Shown: positions 16,345-26,630, counted from the stretch's first letter. The stretch is DNA of 64,000 bases from Desulfobacula sp. (GCA_023701135.1 JAMPXP010000004.1:1-64000); one strand, 5' to 3'. The notes: generated by a model not told the origin, from the sequence alone. Made by a program: numbers and translations.

Positions 16345-18833
16345 ATCACAATCGCGTCCACTGTTTTCACCCAGCCGACCCGGTCCTTTGAAAACCGGAT
16401 TTTCAGATATTCCTCGCGCCGGTCTTCGACCCTTACCTTTGTCCCGGCATGGAGGCTGAACAAAATGGTGGCCGTGTCAGCGGTTCCTGCCCGGACGGCA
16501 ACCTCTTTTTGAACAATAACCGCATTGGGGCAAAAAGCCCTTTGATAATATTGAACCGCCGTCATCATGGTGATCAGGACAAACGCTACGCAAAGAACCG
16601 TGCCGGTTCCTGAAAAAATTTTCCTGTTTTGGATAACCCGGACCGAGGCCCAGGCAAAAAAAACAAAGGAGAAGAGAACGGCGGTAATTTGAAGGGTCCT
16701 TGCCGGGAAAAGCCTGTCCCAGAAAAACAGGATCTCTGAAATCTCCGGTGAGGATTCTGTTTTATCCTTTGCCTGGGCCATGGCATAATCCAGGTTAAAG
16801 GCCAGGTCCGGATCATTGGGAATAAGGATCTTTGCCCTTTCATACCATAAAACGGCCCGGCCCGGATCACCGGCTTTCAGATAGGCATTTCCGGTATTGT
16901 AATAAAGATAGGGATGTTTGACGGGGCCTGCGGCAAGGGATTCAAAGGCCTTTGCCGCCTCGGTGTAATTTTTGACCTTATACTGTCGGACGGCATCAAT
17001 GAATGTGGCGCCGGGATCGGCCGCCATGGCCCTTTGCCCGGAAAACGAAAACACCCCTAAACACAGAAAAACAAGAGAGAGTATCCGGATGACCCGTCCC
17101 ACGTCGGATAACAGGCTTTTCCCTTCCGCCGCATCTATCTTTTGTTTGCCGAACCGCGCAGATTCAATTTTCTCCAGAAGACCGGCCACTGCGTCCATAA
17201 GGTCCTTGTCCGCCCCGGTGTGCGTCAAAATGGCCCTGGCCTCTTCAAGGGTAAGGGTTTCCCCTTTTTTGCGGGCCTTGGCCAGGATACCGGCCACCAG
17301 GGACGAATAAAGCCGGCTTAAAAACACCTCATCGGTCACATCCAGTTTCCCGGCCTGGATCAAATGGCTCTTGGCCTTTTTCTGCATGATGGTTTCAATG
17401 GAATCCTCTTTTTTCCGGATACGGACAAAGGCAGTGACCCCGGAAAACAAAACGGCCGGGGCCAGTATCAGAATGACAAAGGCAAGGGGGCTCAGATCCT
17501 GATAGGGGGTTAAGACCTCAAGCCCTTCTTTGATATCAAAAATATCCTGATTAATCAGGCCCACCTCTTCTTTGGTCACAAAAAAGTTTCCGGACACTTT
17601 CGTCTCCGGGGTCTCAGCCGTATGAACCTCTCCGGACGGGGTAACCGTCAGGGGAATTTCCGGAGTTGAAACCTCTTTATAGGCTTGTTCCTCTGCATCA
17701 AAATAAACAAGGACAATGGACGGAATCGTATAATGGCCCGGATCCACCGGCACCAGGGCCTTCTTAAAAATTTTTTCACCCTCGTATCCTTTTTCCGTCA
17801 GGTTCAGGCTTTCCACCGGATTGTCATCATAGACCTTGAAATTCGGGTCTATATCCATGGCCGGGGGATTTGCATCCATGATATTGCCTGATCCGGATAG
17901 GGTGAGGGTCAGGGTGGCCGACTCCCCGGCCTTGAGACTTGTTTTATCCATGGCCGCCTCAATGTTGAACCTTCCCACAAGGCCCGAAAAAGGGTTCGTC
18001 CCCTGGTAGGCCGGCAGGGGCGCAACCTCAATGGTAACCGGGTTGGACCTCACCCGGACGGGCTTAAAGCTGTCCGACGAGAAAAAGGGATCATTGAAGA
18101 ACGAAGGCGTCCCGGAATTCCGGTTGGATTGGACCATGACATTGGCCACGAGCACGGCCGGATCAATGGTAAAGGTGCCGGGCTCCGTCGGAAAAAGGAC
18201 ATAATCCACCTGGGTCACCTGGAAGAGAATACCGTTCAGGGTCTGGGTATAGGTATTCTCTTTTTCAACGGGTTTTACGGAAAATCCCTTAAATCCGGGC
18301 GGACTGTCAAATCCAAGGCCGGACAGGCGTTTTGAGGTGAAAAATTTCAGGGAATAGACCCCCGGCTGACCCATGAAGAGCTTTTCGTTTGAAATTTCAG
18401 CCCGGGCAAAAAGGGCTTTCACCTCCCCCTGAACAGCCTGTTCTTCCGATACTGTGATGAAGATTTCTTGGGTAAAAGCAGTTTCCCCGTCCTGCACCAC
18501 CTTTATGGCAGGGATGCGAAGCTGCCCCTGTTTCAAGGGGGTCAGGATGAATTGATAGGAAGACGTGCTTTGGGATTTACCATTGATAAACTGATAGGAA
18601 GACGAGGTTCCCCGGGGGGTCACCTTGAAATCCGTGATCCCGGAAAGATCCGGATCAGCCTTGCCGCCGCTGATCTCGATCCGGAGCAGAACCGAATCCT
18701 CCGGTGTGACCCGATTCTTGTCCACCCGGGCTGTGACCTCGAAACAAAAGGCCTGGGCCGGTATGACCAACAGCAATGCCAGGGCTGCAAAAATAAGAGC
18801 CTTCAATTTCATGTCTCTACCAGTCTTTTTCAA
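16341..18833 (-). CDS. batD: BatD-BatE fusion: oxygen-tolerance protein with TPR and SH3 domains
   Basis: About 830 residues. The start may be TTG at 18833 (GGAGAATAGG just upstream) or ATG at 18812. A signal peptide (LIFAALALLLVIPAQAFCFE) is followed by a large periplasmic BatD-like region of beta domains (FSGLVGRFNIEAAMDKTSLKAG). Then come a transmembrane segment near LAFVILILAPAVLF, a short cytoplasmic helical part, another membrane segment, and TPRs (YYNTGNAYLKAGDPGRAVLWYERA). Further membrane helices and a C-terminal bacterial SH3 domain (VAVRAGTADTATILFSLHAG) follow. In other genomes BatD and BatE are separate; here they are one chain. Last gene of the Bat operon. Confidence 0.85.
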   Translation of the reverse strand: MKKTGRDMKLKALIFAALALLLVIPAQAFCFEVTARVDKNRVTPEDSVLLRIEISGGKADPDLSGITDFKVTPRGTSSSYQFINGKSQSTSSYQFILTPLKQGQLRIPAIKVVQDGETAFTQEIFITVSEEQAVQGEVKALFARAEISNEKLFMGQPGVYSLKFFTSKRLSGLGFDSPPGFKGFSVKPVEKENTYTQTLNGILFQVTQVDYVLFPTEPGTFTIDPAVLVANVMVQSNRNSGTPSFFNDPFFSSDSFKPVRVRSNPVTIEVAPLPAYQGTNPFSGLVGRFNIEAAMDKTSLKAGESATLTLTLSGSGNIMDANPPAMDIDPNFKVYDDNPVESLNLTEKGYEGEKIFKKALVPVDPGHYTIPSIVLVYFDAEEQAYKEVSTPEIPLTVTPSGEVHTAETPETKVSGNFFVTKEEVGLINQDIFDIKEGLEVLTPYQDLSPLAFVILILAPAVLFSGVTAFVRIRKKEDSIETIMQKKAKSHLIQAGKLDVTDEVFLSRLYSSLVAGILAKARKKGETLTLEEARAILTHTGADKDLMDAVAGLLEKIESARFGKQKIDAAEGKSLLSDVGRVIRILSLVFLCLGVFSFSGQRAMAADPGATFIDAVRQYKVKNYTEAAKAFESLAAGPVKHPYLYYNTGNAYLKAGDPGRAVLWYERAKILIPNDPDLAFNLDYAMAQAKDKTESSPEISEILFFWDRLFPARTLQITAVLFSFVFFAWASVRVIQNRKIFSGTGTVLCVAFVLITMMTAVQYYQRAFCPNAVIVQKEVAVRAGTADTATILFSLHAGTKVRVEDRREEYLKIRFSKDRVGWVKTVDAIVI

Positions 18834-20625
18834 TCCTATTCTCCTGCAAAAAAGGGATCATGGCGCCGCCCGGCTTATCTTCCAGCCGGTTCAGCATATT
18901 GTCAAGGCTTTCCCCGGCCTGCTGCTCCTGACCGGTCTGAAGTTCAGACCCTTCATTGTGCTGAGGGTTTTCCCTGCCCGGCTCAGGCGGGGTCTCCGGT
19001 TTTCCCTGGTCTTGACCCTTATCCTGTTGACCCTGTCTTTTATCCGTGTCCCTGCCCTGGTCTTTTCCGGAATCATTTTTCTGATCTTTGTCCCCTTGTT
19101 TTTCGTCCTGGGGGGCTGCATTCTCCTGATCCTTTGGCTTGTCCTTGTCCTGATCCTGTTTCTCTTTATCCTTATTTTCCCCGGATTCAGATTTTTCTTC
19201 CTGTTTTTTCTGCCGGGCCAGTTCCAGATTTTCCCTTGCCTCCCGGTCATCGGGGAATTCTTTTAAAACCGCTTCATATTCTTTGATGGCCCCATCCATA
19301 TTCCCCATCTGAAAATGGGTATTGCCGAGATTGAACCGGGCATTGTGGCGCAGGCCCGCGTCCTCTGCATCCAGGGCCTTTGCAAACAGGCCAAGGGCCT
19401 CCTCATATTCTTTGTTCATATAGGCGGCGGTCCCGATATTATAATAGAGCCGTTTGTCGTCGGGGTTTTCGATCTGGGCCTCAATAAACTGTTTTTTGGC
19501 TTCTGTATAGTCTTTTGCCTCATAGGCCGTGATGCCCTTTCCCACGGAAGAAGAAAAAATCCCGGCCTGGGCCGTTTCCGGGGAAAGGCCCCAAAGGGCC
19601 AGGCCCAGGGCCGGGATGATAAGGGTGGCGTTTATGGATCTCCTGCCCGGCGCCAGCATCGCTTCAGCCAGGAGCAGGACCAGGCCGGGAAATAAAAACC
19701 ATTGGAACCGGTTTTCCCAGACCTTCTGTTTTCCCGAGGTCAGGGTCTTGCCCTCCATTTGCCCCCGGATTTTGTCCCTATAAATCAGGTCCAGGTCCAT
19801 ATCCCCGGCCACGGACCGGACATAGGCTCCGTTTGTCAGGGTTGCCAGTTTTTCAAGGCCTTTTTCATCCACCCTCGAAAGGACGATATTGCCCGAGGCA
19901 TCTTTTTTAAAGCCACCGTTTTCATCGGGTATGGGAGCACCCTCGGACCCGCCCACACCGATACAGAAAATCCTGATGCCTTCCTTGGCCAAGGTTTTGG
20001 CCACCTCTTCGGCATCTCCCTCGGTATTTTCGCCGTCGGTGATGAGAATCACGGCTTTTTCCGTATCGGATTCTTTTTCAAAGCCATCGTAAGCCGTTTT
20101 CAGGGCTTCAGAAAGGTTAGTGCCGCCCACGGGTAGAAATCCCGGCGTCAATACCTTGAGAAAAAGATGAAAGGCCTCATGGTCCAGGGTCAGAGGGCAT
20201 TGGAGCATGGCTCTACCGGAAAAGGCAACCAGCCCTGCCCGGTCGGATTTCATCATCCTCAAAAGATCAACAATCTCCCGTTTGGCCCGTTCCAGCCGGT
20301 CGGGCTGGATATCCCCGGCCAGCATGCTTTTAGAGCAGTCCAGAGCGATCATGAGGTCCACCCCCTTTTCATTGACGGTCTCCCATCTGTACCCCCATTG
20401 GGGACCGGCCAGGGCCACCACCATGCACCCTGCAGCCAGGGTGATCAGGGCGGCCTTGATCCACCGTCGGCTGGAATCATATCCCGGAACGATCGCGGCC
20501 CACATCCCGGTTTGGGCAAACCGGGACAAAATTTTCTTTCGTTCCAGGATGCCGTAAGCCATGATGCCGAAAAAGGGGATCAGCGCCCATAAAAGATTCA
20601 AAAGATAGGGAAGGGTGAATTTCAT
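18817..20625 (-). CDS. batB: BatB-BatC fusion: von Willebrand A domain with TPR and charged tail
   Basis: 602 residues. Two N-terminal hydrophobic helices, then a VWA domain with the MIDAS motif DCSKS and a TDGENTEG segment. Another helix (FLFPGLVLLLAEAML) is followed by TPR repeats (RLYYNIGTAAYMNKEYEEAL, ARFNLGNTHFQMGNMDGA). The C-terminal tail is very rich in K, E, Q, D and G (many KDKE/QDKD repeats), likely disordered. BatB and BatC are usually separate proteins. The gene sits 1 base after batA and overlaps the next gene's start, so it is coupled on both sides. Confidence 0.87.
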   Translation of the reverse strand: MKFTLPYLLNLLWALIPFFGIMAYGILERKKILSRFAQTGMWAAIVPGYDSSRRWIKAALITLAAGCMVVALAGPQWGYRWETVNEKGVDLMIALDCSKSMLAGDIQPDRLERAKREIVDLLRMMKSDRAGLVAFSGRAMLQCPLTLDHEAFHLFLKVLTPGFLPVGGTNLSEALKTAYDGFEKESDTEKAVILITDGENTEGDAEEVAKTLAKEGIRIFCIGVGGSEGAPIPDENGGFKKDASGNIVLSRVDEKGLEKLATLTNGAYVRSVAGDMDLDLIYRDKIRGQMEGKTLTSGKQKVWENRFQWFLFPGLVLLLAEAMLAPGRRSINATLIIPALGLALWGLSPETAQAGIFSSSVGKGITAYEAKDYTEAKKQFIEAQIENPDDKRLYYNIGTAAYMNKEYEEALGLFAKALDAEDAGLRHNARFNLGNTHFQMGNMDGAIKEYEAVLKEFPDDREARENLELARQKKQEEKSESGENKDKEKQDQDKDKPKDQENAAPQDEKQGDKDQKNDSGKDQGRDTDKRQGQQDKGQDQGKPETPPEPGRENPQHNEGSELQTGQEQQAGESLDNMLNRLEDKPGGAMIPFLQENRIEKDW

Positions 20626-20626
20626 G

Positions 20627-21619
20627 TCAGGGTATCCTTAAAAATCTTGTATTGCTCAGAAGGATATGAAAAAAAAGAACGATCAAGCCGGTTGCCAGAA
20701 CCCCCGGATACAGTTCCTCGTATTCCACCCATTTTTCAACATCCACCTTTGTTTTTTCAAGGCTGTCGATCATGGCGTAGATTTTTTCAAGGGATTCCAG
20801 GTCTGCGGCTTCAAAAAAACTGCCCTTGGTTTCCCTGGCTATGGTTTTCAAAGCCTCCATATCCATTTCCACCCGCTTGTACACATAGCGTTTGCCGAAA
20901 AATCCATCCACCAGAAAGGGGGCCTCTCCGTCTGTTCCGATGCCGATGGTATGAATTTTTACTCCGCGGCCAGCCGCGATTTTGACGGCATCCTGCCAGG
21001 CCAGTTCCCCTGAATTGCTTTTCCCGTCCGTTAAAAGGATGATGAGATTGGATTTGCTTTCAATATCTTCCAGGCGTTTCAGGGAAATGCCGATGGCGTC
21101 CCCGATGGCGGTTCTGGGCCCGGCCGCCCCGATCTCCAGCCGGTCCAGGATAAAGGCGATGGTATGATAGTCCCGGGTCAGGGGCAACTGGGTAAAGGCG
21201 TTGGAGCCAAAGACCACCATACCGATCCTGTCTCCTTCCCGCTTCAGGATAAAATCCCGGACCACGGATTTCACAGCCTCCAGCCGGGTCACCAGTTTGC
21301 CGTCCTTTTTAAAATCCAGGGCACTCATGGATTCGGAAAGATCCAGGGCCAGAATGATGTTCACGCCTTCGGTGGTAACGTTGATTTTCCTGTCCCCCCA
21401 CTGGGGCCGGGCCAGGGCAAGAATCAGGAGGGCCAAGGCCAGGATTTTTAAAAGGGGCAAAAATTTAGAAATCCGAACCATGACGGATAGGGGAACCGTC
21501 TCCATCCCATCAAGGCTGGGCATCCGGATATGAGCCCCCTGCCTTTTTCTTCTGAAAAAAAGTATGAGAAACAGGGCCAAAAAAAAGACGAGGTATAAAG
21601 GAGAGGCAAATCTGAACAT
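20627..21619 (-). CDS. batA: BatA-type von Willebrand A domain membrane protein
   Basis: 330 residues: an N-terminal helix, a basic stretch, a second helix (PLLKILALALLILALARPQWG), a VWA domain with MIDAS DLSES (ILALDLSESMSALD) and TDGKSNSGE, and a C-terminal helix (VLATGLIVLFFHILLS). The layout and the PQWGDRKI motif are typical of BatA/BatB proteins in MoxR operons, linked in Bacteroides and others to aerotolerance or envelope complex assembly. The start overlaps the DUF4381 gene stop. Confidence 0.9.
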   Translation of the reverse strand: MFRFASPLYLVFFLALFLILFFRRKRQGAHIRMPSLDGMETVPLSVMVRISKFLPLLKILALALLILALARPQWGDRKINVTTEGVNIILALDLSESMSALDFKKDGKLVTRLEAVKSVVRDFILKREGDRIGMVVFGSNAFTQLPLTRDYHTIAFILDRLEIGAAGPRTAIGDAIGISLKRLEDIESKSNLIILLTDGKSNSGELAWQDAVKIAAGRGVKIHTIGIGTDGEAPFLVDGFFGKRYVYKRVEMDMEALKTIARETKGSFFEAADLESLEKIYAMIDSLEKTKVDVEKWVEYEELYPGVLATGLIVLFFHILLSNTRFLRIP

Positions 21620-22188
21620 TATGACCCCTCCTTTTCTTTCGTCTTTTCCGCTTCCCTTTTTTCTGCTTGCCTTTTTTTCGCAAGAATTTCTTCAATCGTT
21701 AAAAGAATCCCCCGGACCAGGTCCATATCTTTTTTCACCAGGGCCGTCTCAGGCAAAACCCCGGCATATTTATAGGGATCGGACAGGGCCTGGAACTGAG
21801 CGATCTCTTTTCTGACCTCGTGTTCAAGACGGAGCCGGGTCATTTCCCGGATCACTTCTTCGGACGTCATTTCCACGGCATTGAAGCCGAAGGTCCGGCC
21901 CATATACCGTCTGAGCACCAGGGTCAGATCAAAATAAAAAAGCCTTGGATCATCCATGGGCCTTTGCGCAAGGGAATCCAGTTCTTTTGCCGCCTCTTCA
22001 AAGGGGGAGAGCGGCAGGGCAACGGCCTGGATATCCTTTATCCCTTTTCTGTTTTTCCACCATTTCCGGATCAGAAAAAAAAGAATCCCGGCCAATAAAA
22101 GGACCCCCAAAAGGATCAGGAGAAGCTTGATCGTCATGGGGTCAAGCCCCACGGGAACCGGCGGCCTTATGTCGTGAAACCCCTGCAT
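21619..22188 (-). CDS. DUF4381-like single-helix membrane protein of the Bat operon
   Basis: 189 residues: a proline-rich periplasmic N-terminus (DIRPPVPVGLDP), one long helix (LLLILLGVLLLAGILFFLI), and a cytoplasmic helical part (LDSLAQRPMDDPRLFYFDLTLVLRRYM) with a Lys/Glu-rich tail. This is the layout of the DUF4381 proteins between DUF58 and BatA genes. Its place in the operon is standard. The molecular role is not known. Confidence 0.8.
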   Translation of the reverse strand: MQGFHDIRPPVPVGLDPMTIKLLLILLGVLLLAGILFFLIRKWWKNRKGIKDIQAVALPLSPFEEAAKELDSLAQRPMDDPRLFYFDLTLVLRRYMGRTFGFNAVEMTSEEVIREMTRLRLEHEVRKEIAQFQALSDPYKYAGVLPETALVKKDMDLVRGILLTIEEILAKKRQAEKREAEKTKEKEGS

Positions 22189-23067
22189 TTACCTGATCCG
22201 CCTCTCCCTTTGCCTGAAATAGCGTTGCAGGGTATCAGAAACCGAAGCCCCGGTTTCAAGTTCGATCATATCCGTTTTGGCCTGGTAAAAAAGATCCAGA
22301 GTCCTCCGGCGGCCGGCTTCGCTTGCCGCCCTGAACGCTTTTCTCGTTTCTCTGCTAAACCCGTCCAGCACCTTCTGCCGTGACGTTTCAAAATCAGACA
22401 GGGTCACCATGCCTTTAAACGGCAGCTCAAACCCGCCTTTGTCATAAATCATCACGCCGATGGGTTCATGGCGCCGCCGCACGGTCCGAAGGCTTTTCAG
22501 ATATCCCTGGTCCAGGAAATCCGACAGGATAAAGACAAAGGACCGTTTCTTGGAAATCTTCGCCAGATAATCCAGGGCCCCGCCGATATCCGTTCCCCTG
22601 CCCTGGGGCGAAAAGGTGAAGATTTCCTTGATCACCCGCCAGACATGGCTGCTGCCTTTTTTGGGGGGGATGTATTTTTCCACCTGGTCCGTAAAAAACA
22701 CAGCCCCGACCTTGTCATTATTTTTAACGGCGTTAAAGGCCAGGACCGATGCCGTTTCGGCCACCCGTTCAAGGGCCGGGCCGTGGAAGGTTCCGAATTT
22801 CAGGGAAGCGCTCATATCGATCAGGAGCATGACGATACTTTCCCGCTCTTCCCGGTAAAGCTTGACAAAAGGTTTTCCAAGCCTTGCCGATACCTTCCAG
22901 TCTATATTCTTGACCTCGTCGCCCGGCGAGTATTCCCGAACTTCTTCAAACTCGATGCCCGAGCCCCGGAATACGGACCGGTATTGTCCTGCCATGACCG
23001 TATTGACCGTGCGGCCGGATTTGATGTGAATCCGCCGGATCTTTTGGATGATATGGGCCGGAATCAT
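22189..23067 (-). CDS. DUF58 domain protein of the MoxR/Bat operon
   Basis: 292 residues, soluble. Shows the DUF58 core RSVFRGSGIEFEEVREYSPGDEVKNIDWKVSARLGKPF (in two parts: GSGIEFEEVREYSPGDEV, then NIDWKVSAR) and a VWA-like MIDAS segment LLIDMSASLKFG. DUF58 proteins are regular partners of MoxR ATPases. It lies 14 bases downstream of moxR and abuts the DUF4381 gene. Confidence 0.9.
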   Translation of the reverse strand: MIPAHIIQKIRRIHIKSGRTVNTVMAGQYRSVFRGSGIEFEEVREYSPGDEVKNIDWKVSARLGKPFVKLYREERESIVMLLIDMSASLKFGTFHGPALERVAETASVLAFNAVKNNDKVGAVFFTDQVEKYIPPKKGSSHVWRVIKEIFTFSPQGRGTDIGGALDYLAKISKKRSFVFILSDFLDQGYLKSLRTVRRRHEPIGVMIYDKGGFELPFKGMVTLSDFETSRQKVLDGFSRETRKAFRAASEAGRRRTLDLFYQAKTDMIELETGASVSDTLQRYFRQRERRIR

Positions 23068-23081
23068 CTCACACCTCTTCT

Positions 23082-24059
23082 CTAGGGTACTTCAACGGAA
23101 TCGAAAAGGGTGTGGATGATATCCTCGCAGGACACCTCTTCGGCCTCGGCCTCAAAGCTCAGAATGATCCGGTGCCTTAGTACGTCCGGCCCCACCTGCT
23201 TGATGTCCTGGGGGGTCACATAGCCCCGGCCCGACAGAAAGGCATTGACCCGGGCCGCCCTGGCCAGGAAGATGGAAGCCCTGGGCGAGGCCCCGTACTG
23301 AATATAACCGGCCGTGTCCATGCCGTAGGCTTTGGGGTCACGGGTGGCGGATACCAGGTTCACGATATATTCTTTTAATTTTTCATCCACATAAATCTCA
23401 TCCATGAGCCTGCCCATGGCCGAAAGCTCATCACAGGTGATGACCGGCCGGATGGGTTCGGGGTCTGAAAAACCAATTTTTTTCAGGATTTCCAGTTCCT
23501 GGGCCTTGTCCGGATAATCCACGAGAACCTTCAGCATGAACCGGTCCACCTGGGCCTCGGGAAGAGGATAGGTTCCTTCCTGCTCAATGGGATTCTGGGT
23601 GGCCAGGACCAGGAAGGGAGACGGCAGGGCAAAGGTTTCGTCCCCGATGGTGACCTGCTTTTCCTCCATGGCCTCAAGCAGTGCAGACTGGACCTTGGAA
23701 GGGGCCCGGTTGATTTCGTCGGCCAGGATGATATTATTGAATAAAGGGCCCTTCCGCGTGACAAAATCCCCGGTTTTAGGCCGGTAGATTTCCGTACCCG
23801 TGAGGTCGGCGGGCAGAAGATCCGGGGTGAACTGGATGCGCTTGAATTGGGCCTGGACCGCCGAGGCAAGGGCCTTCACCGCCCTTGTCTTGGCCAGCCC
23901 CGGCACCCCTTCGATGAGGACATGCCCCCCAGTCAAGAGCCCTGTCAAGAGGCTGTCGATCAATTTTTCCTGGCCCACAAGCTGTTTGGATATTTCTTTT
24001 CGAATGCTGCTGATGAGCAACTGATGCTGCTCAATGGCTTCTTTGATCTGTTCCGTCAT
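23082..24059 (-). CDS. moxR: MoxR-family AAA+ ATPase
   Basis: 325 residues from the ATG at 24059; an earlier frame start at 24122 would lie on the promoter -10 box and is therefore excluded. Walker A GVPGLAKT, Walker B NIILADEINRAPSKVQSALLEAMEE, sensor region LVLATQNPIEQEGTYPLPEAQVDRFMLK, and a C-terminal lid domain. MoxR ATPases act as chaperones that assemble or insert cofactors into partner complexes, working with VWA proteins such as BatA/B. First gene of the six-gene operon. Confidence 0.92.
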   Translation of the reverse strand: MTEQIKEAIEQHQLLISSIRKEISKQLVGQEKLIDSLLTGLLTGGHVLIEGVPGLAKTRAVKALASAVQAQFKRIQFTPDLLPADLTGTEIYRPKTGDFVTRKGPLFNNIILADEINRAPSKVQSALLEAMEEKQVTIGDETFALPSPFLVLATQNPIEQEGTYPLPEAQVDRFMLKVLVDYPDKAQELEILKKIGFSDPEPIRPVITCDELSAMGRLMDEIYVDEKLKEYIVNLVSATRDPKAYGMDTAGYIQYGASPRASIFLARAARVNAFLSGRGYVTPQDIKQVGPDVLRHRIILSFEAEAEEVSCEDIIHTLFDSVEVP

Positions 24060-24121
24060 GATATATGCCCGCCTCCTACCTTGATTCATGATGACACGAC
24101 TGGTCACAGGATTTTTGTACA

Positions 24122-24149
24122 ACTATAGTTAGGATTTTAAGCCTGTCAA
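24122..24149 (-). promoter_or_regulatory. Sigma-70-type promoter of the moxR-bat operon
   Basis: On the minus strand TTGACA (24144-24149) is separated by 16 bases from TATAGT (24122-24127), very close to consensus. The start codon of moxR is about 60 bases downstream, leaving a leader with AGGAGG. The upstream TetR gene ends 34 bases before the promoter. Confidence 0.75.
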
Positions 24150-24183
24150 GAAAGGATGCGGTAAAGGAAACTCCCTTTCTCCT

Positions 24184-24801
24184 TCAGGGCTTGATCAGTT
24201 GATCCGTATAAAGGCAAGAGGTCACTTTGACCAGTTTGTGAATATGATCCCGGACCGCTTTTTTATTTTTCAGGGGATAATTTCTAAAGGTCATCAATAT
24301 CCCGGCAAGGGAGGCGATGAAGGAGTGGGCGTAGAGCCTTACATTTTCCTGCTTCGCCCCGTTTTTGATGAGGAGCTGTTCAAAAAGATCGAAAAAGATC
24401 TTGGTCACGGAATCAAACCGGCCCATGACCGGATTTGTCAAATCGTTCTTGAGCATGAGATAGGTCATCATCTGGAAGGTGGATTCATTTTCAATGAGAA
24501 GATCCACAAAGGCCAGGGCAAACTCTTCAATATTGGCCGGTTCTTCCTTTTGGACCATGTCTTTGAAGGCTTTGCTGGCCCTGTCGATTTCCTGGATAAA
24601 GGCTTCATGGAACAATTCCGCCTGGCTTGCAAAATACCGGTAAATGGTTGCCGGTGAAATCCCGGCTTCTTCGGCAACCTCCCGCATACCCACCTCATAG
24701 AACGGTTTTTTGGCAAAAAGGGTCAGAGAAGAGTCAACAACGATCTGTTTTCTGGTTTCCTTCTCCTTTTCTTTCAACTCTGCAAATTTTGATTCGGCCA
24801 C
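24184..24801 (-). CDS. TetR-family transcriptional regulator
   Basis: 205 residues. N-terminal helix-turn-helix after a charged lead (FAKKPFYEVGMREVAEEAGISPATIYRYFASQAELFHEAF), then an all-helical ligand-binding domain. It lies just upstream of, and in the same direction as, the moxR-bat promoter, so it may regulate that operon; no operator was identified. A homologue with a different ligand domain occurs at 41.5 kb. Confidence 0.88.
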   Translation of the reverse strand: MAESKFAELKEKEKETRKQIVVDSSLTLFAKKPFYEVGMREVAEEAGISPATIYRYFASQAELFHEAFIQEIDRASKAFKDMVQKEEPANIEEFALAFVDLLIENESTFQMMTYLMLKNDLTNPVMGRFDSVTKIFFDLFEQLLIKNGAKQENVRLYAHSFIASLAGILMTFRNYPLKNKKAVRDHIHKLVKVTSCLYTDQLIKP

Positions 24802-24908
24802 GGTCTTCCACCCTTTCCTGTGCGTTTATGGGTCCAGTAAGATTCCTCCTGACTTATCATTTGTTTTTTCTTCTGACAAGGTAAAATATGACGCTGCACA
24901 GGAATCCG

Positions 24909-26630
24909 TCACACCTTAAAGGTGTGGACGATCCGTTTCAATTCCTCGGCCATGGAGCTCATCCGGCTGGCGCTCTGCATGACAAGACCGGAGCTTTGTT
25001 TCATCTGAACCGTGGCCGCATTGACCCCGCCGATTTCCCGGGTGATATTCCCTGCCGTCGCCGATCCCTGGCTGACGTTTTCATTGGCTTCCCGGATACC
25101 CTGGGAAAGGCTTGTGATATTGCTGACGATTTCCTGGGTGGCGACCGACTGCTGGGTCACGGCCGCAGCAATGGTGGAGACAATATCATTGACATCCCGG
25201 ATCACCCCGGAAACCTCTTTTATGGCCATCAGATTTGAATTGGTATTGTTTTGAACATTGTCGATCTGGCTTCGGATATCACTGGTGGCCCTGACGGTCT
25301 GGTTGGCCAGTTCCTTGATCTCGTTGGCAACCACGGCAAATCCTTTTCCGGCCGCCCCTGCCCTGGCCGCCTCTATGGTGGCATTCAAGGCCAGAAGGTT
25401 GGTCTGGTCGGAAATTTCCGCTATGGTATCCGTCACCCGTCCAATGGATTGGGCAGCCTTGTTTAAAACCGACATACCGGCTTCAACCTCGGACGTTCTG
25501 GCGGCGGCATTGCCGGAAATGACCCTTGCATTTTCAGCATTCTTGGCAATTTCATTGATGGTGGCATTCATTTCCTCGGCCGCAGAAGCCACCATATGGG
25601 CATTGGTTGAGGATTCCTCCATGGCTGCCGCAACGGAATTCAGATTCGAACTCATATCCTCGGCCGCGGCGGTCACTTTCCCGGCCATATCGGCTGTATC
25701 GTTGGCATTCCGGGTCATGTCCCCGGCAACGGAAACAAGCTCGTTTGAGCTCACATCAATATTCTGAGCATCCCCTGACAATTGCCGGATGATAGTCTGA
25801 ATTTTTTCCATGAACAGGTTAAACAATTCCCCCAGGGTGGCCAGTTCATCCTTTGACCGGATGCTGATCCGCTTGGTCAGGTCTCCCTCGCCCTTTGCCA
25901 CATCCTGGAAATTGACGATCATGGCCTTGAGGGAGGCGCCGATACCCCATACGATGATCAGACACAAACCTGCAATGGCGATGAAGATGAGCCCCGCGAT
26001 GATGACCATCCGGACAATGGACACTTTGACGTTCCTGTTGATTTCCGTTGTGATGGCCTTCTTTGTTGTTTCGATATTATCAATATATACGCCTGTACCG
26101 ATCCAGAAATCGGTTCCGGGAATCATTTCGGCATAGCTTAACTTGGGGGTATCCACAGTCCCCGGCTTTGGCCAGACATAGCTTACAAATCCGCCTCCTT
26201 TTTTGGCCTGATCCCTTAATTCCTTTACCAGGTAGACATTGTTCTTGTCTTTCATGTCCTGCAGATCTTTACCCTGCAATTCCTTTTTGGGAGGAAGGGC
26301 TATATTCGTCGTATCCCTGTAGACAAAATAATACCCGGATTTATCCTCCTCAAACCGGATATCGTCCACCCCCAGGCGGATCGCATTTATTTTTTCTTCT
26401 TCATCCTGAATTTTTTCAATACTCCTGCCGATGGCCAGGGCTATGGAATGGGTGGCCACCCTGATTTTGTCTTTCTGGTCCTCCAGCATAACCCGGCCGG
26501 TTTCTTGAATGGCCAGGTCCCTGGCCCTCCGGCTGCCGTCAAAGGCAAACCAGATCATGATCAGGAAAAGCACCAGGGTGGAAACAATGATCAGATACAT
26601 TCTTCCTTTAATGCTGAAACGGTTTAGCAT
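24909..26630 (-). CDS. Methyl-accepting chemotaxis protein with sCache sensor
   Basis: 573 residues. Transmembrane helix 1 ([19 protein letters not shown]), a periplasmic single-Cache domain (residues ~40-200; [27 protein letters not shown]), transmembrane helix 2 ([21 protein letters not shown]), HAMP, and a signalling domain with the conserved hairpin [20 protein letters not shown]. No C-terminal CheR-tether pentapeptide is seen. AGGAGG lies 5 bases before the ATG. Cache domains of this class often bind small organic acids; the ligand is unknown. Transcribed alone. Confidence 0.93.
   Translation of the reverse strand: MLNRFSIKGRMYLIIVSTLVLFLIMIWFAFDGSRRARDLAIQETGRVMLEDQKDKIRVATHSIALAIGRSIEKIQDEEEKINAIRLGVDDIRFEEDKSGYYFVYRDTTNIALPPKKELQGKDLQDMKDKNNVYLVKELRDQAKKGGGFVSYVWPKPGTVDTPKLSYAEMIPGTDFWIGTGVYIDNIETTKKAITTEINRNVKVSIVRMVIIAGLIFIAIAGLCLIIVWGIGASLKAMIVNFQDVAKGEGDLTKRISIRSKDELATLGELFNLFMEKIQTIIRQLSGDAQNIDVSSNELVSVAGDMTRNANDTADMAGKVTAAAEDMSSNLNSVAAAMEESSTNAHMVASAAEEMNATINEIAKNAENARVISGNAAARTSEVEAGMSVLNKAAQSIGRVTDTIAEISDQTNLLALNATIEAARAGAAGKGFAVVANEIKELANQTVRATSDIRSQIDNVQNNTNSNLMAIKEVSGVIRDVNDIVSTIAAAVTQQSVATQEIVSNITSLSQGIREANENVSQGSATAGNITREIGGVNAATVQMKQSSGLVMQSASRMSSMAEELKRIVHTFKV

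Noticed and set aside
18843-19250. Repetitive Lys/Glu/Asp/Gln coding stretch taken as a tandem repeat
   Set aside because: It is the disordered charged tail of the BatB-BatC protein; the repeats are imperfect and continue the reading frame.
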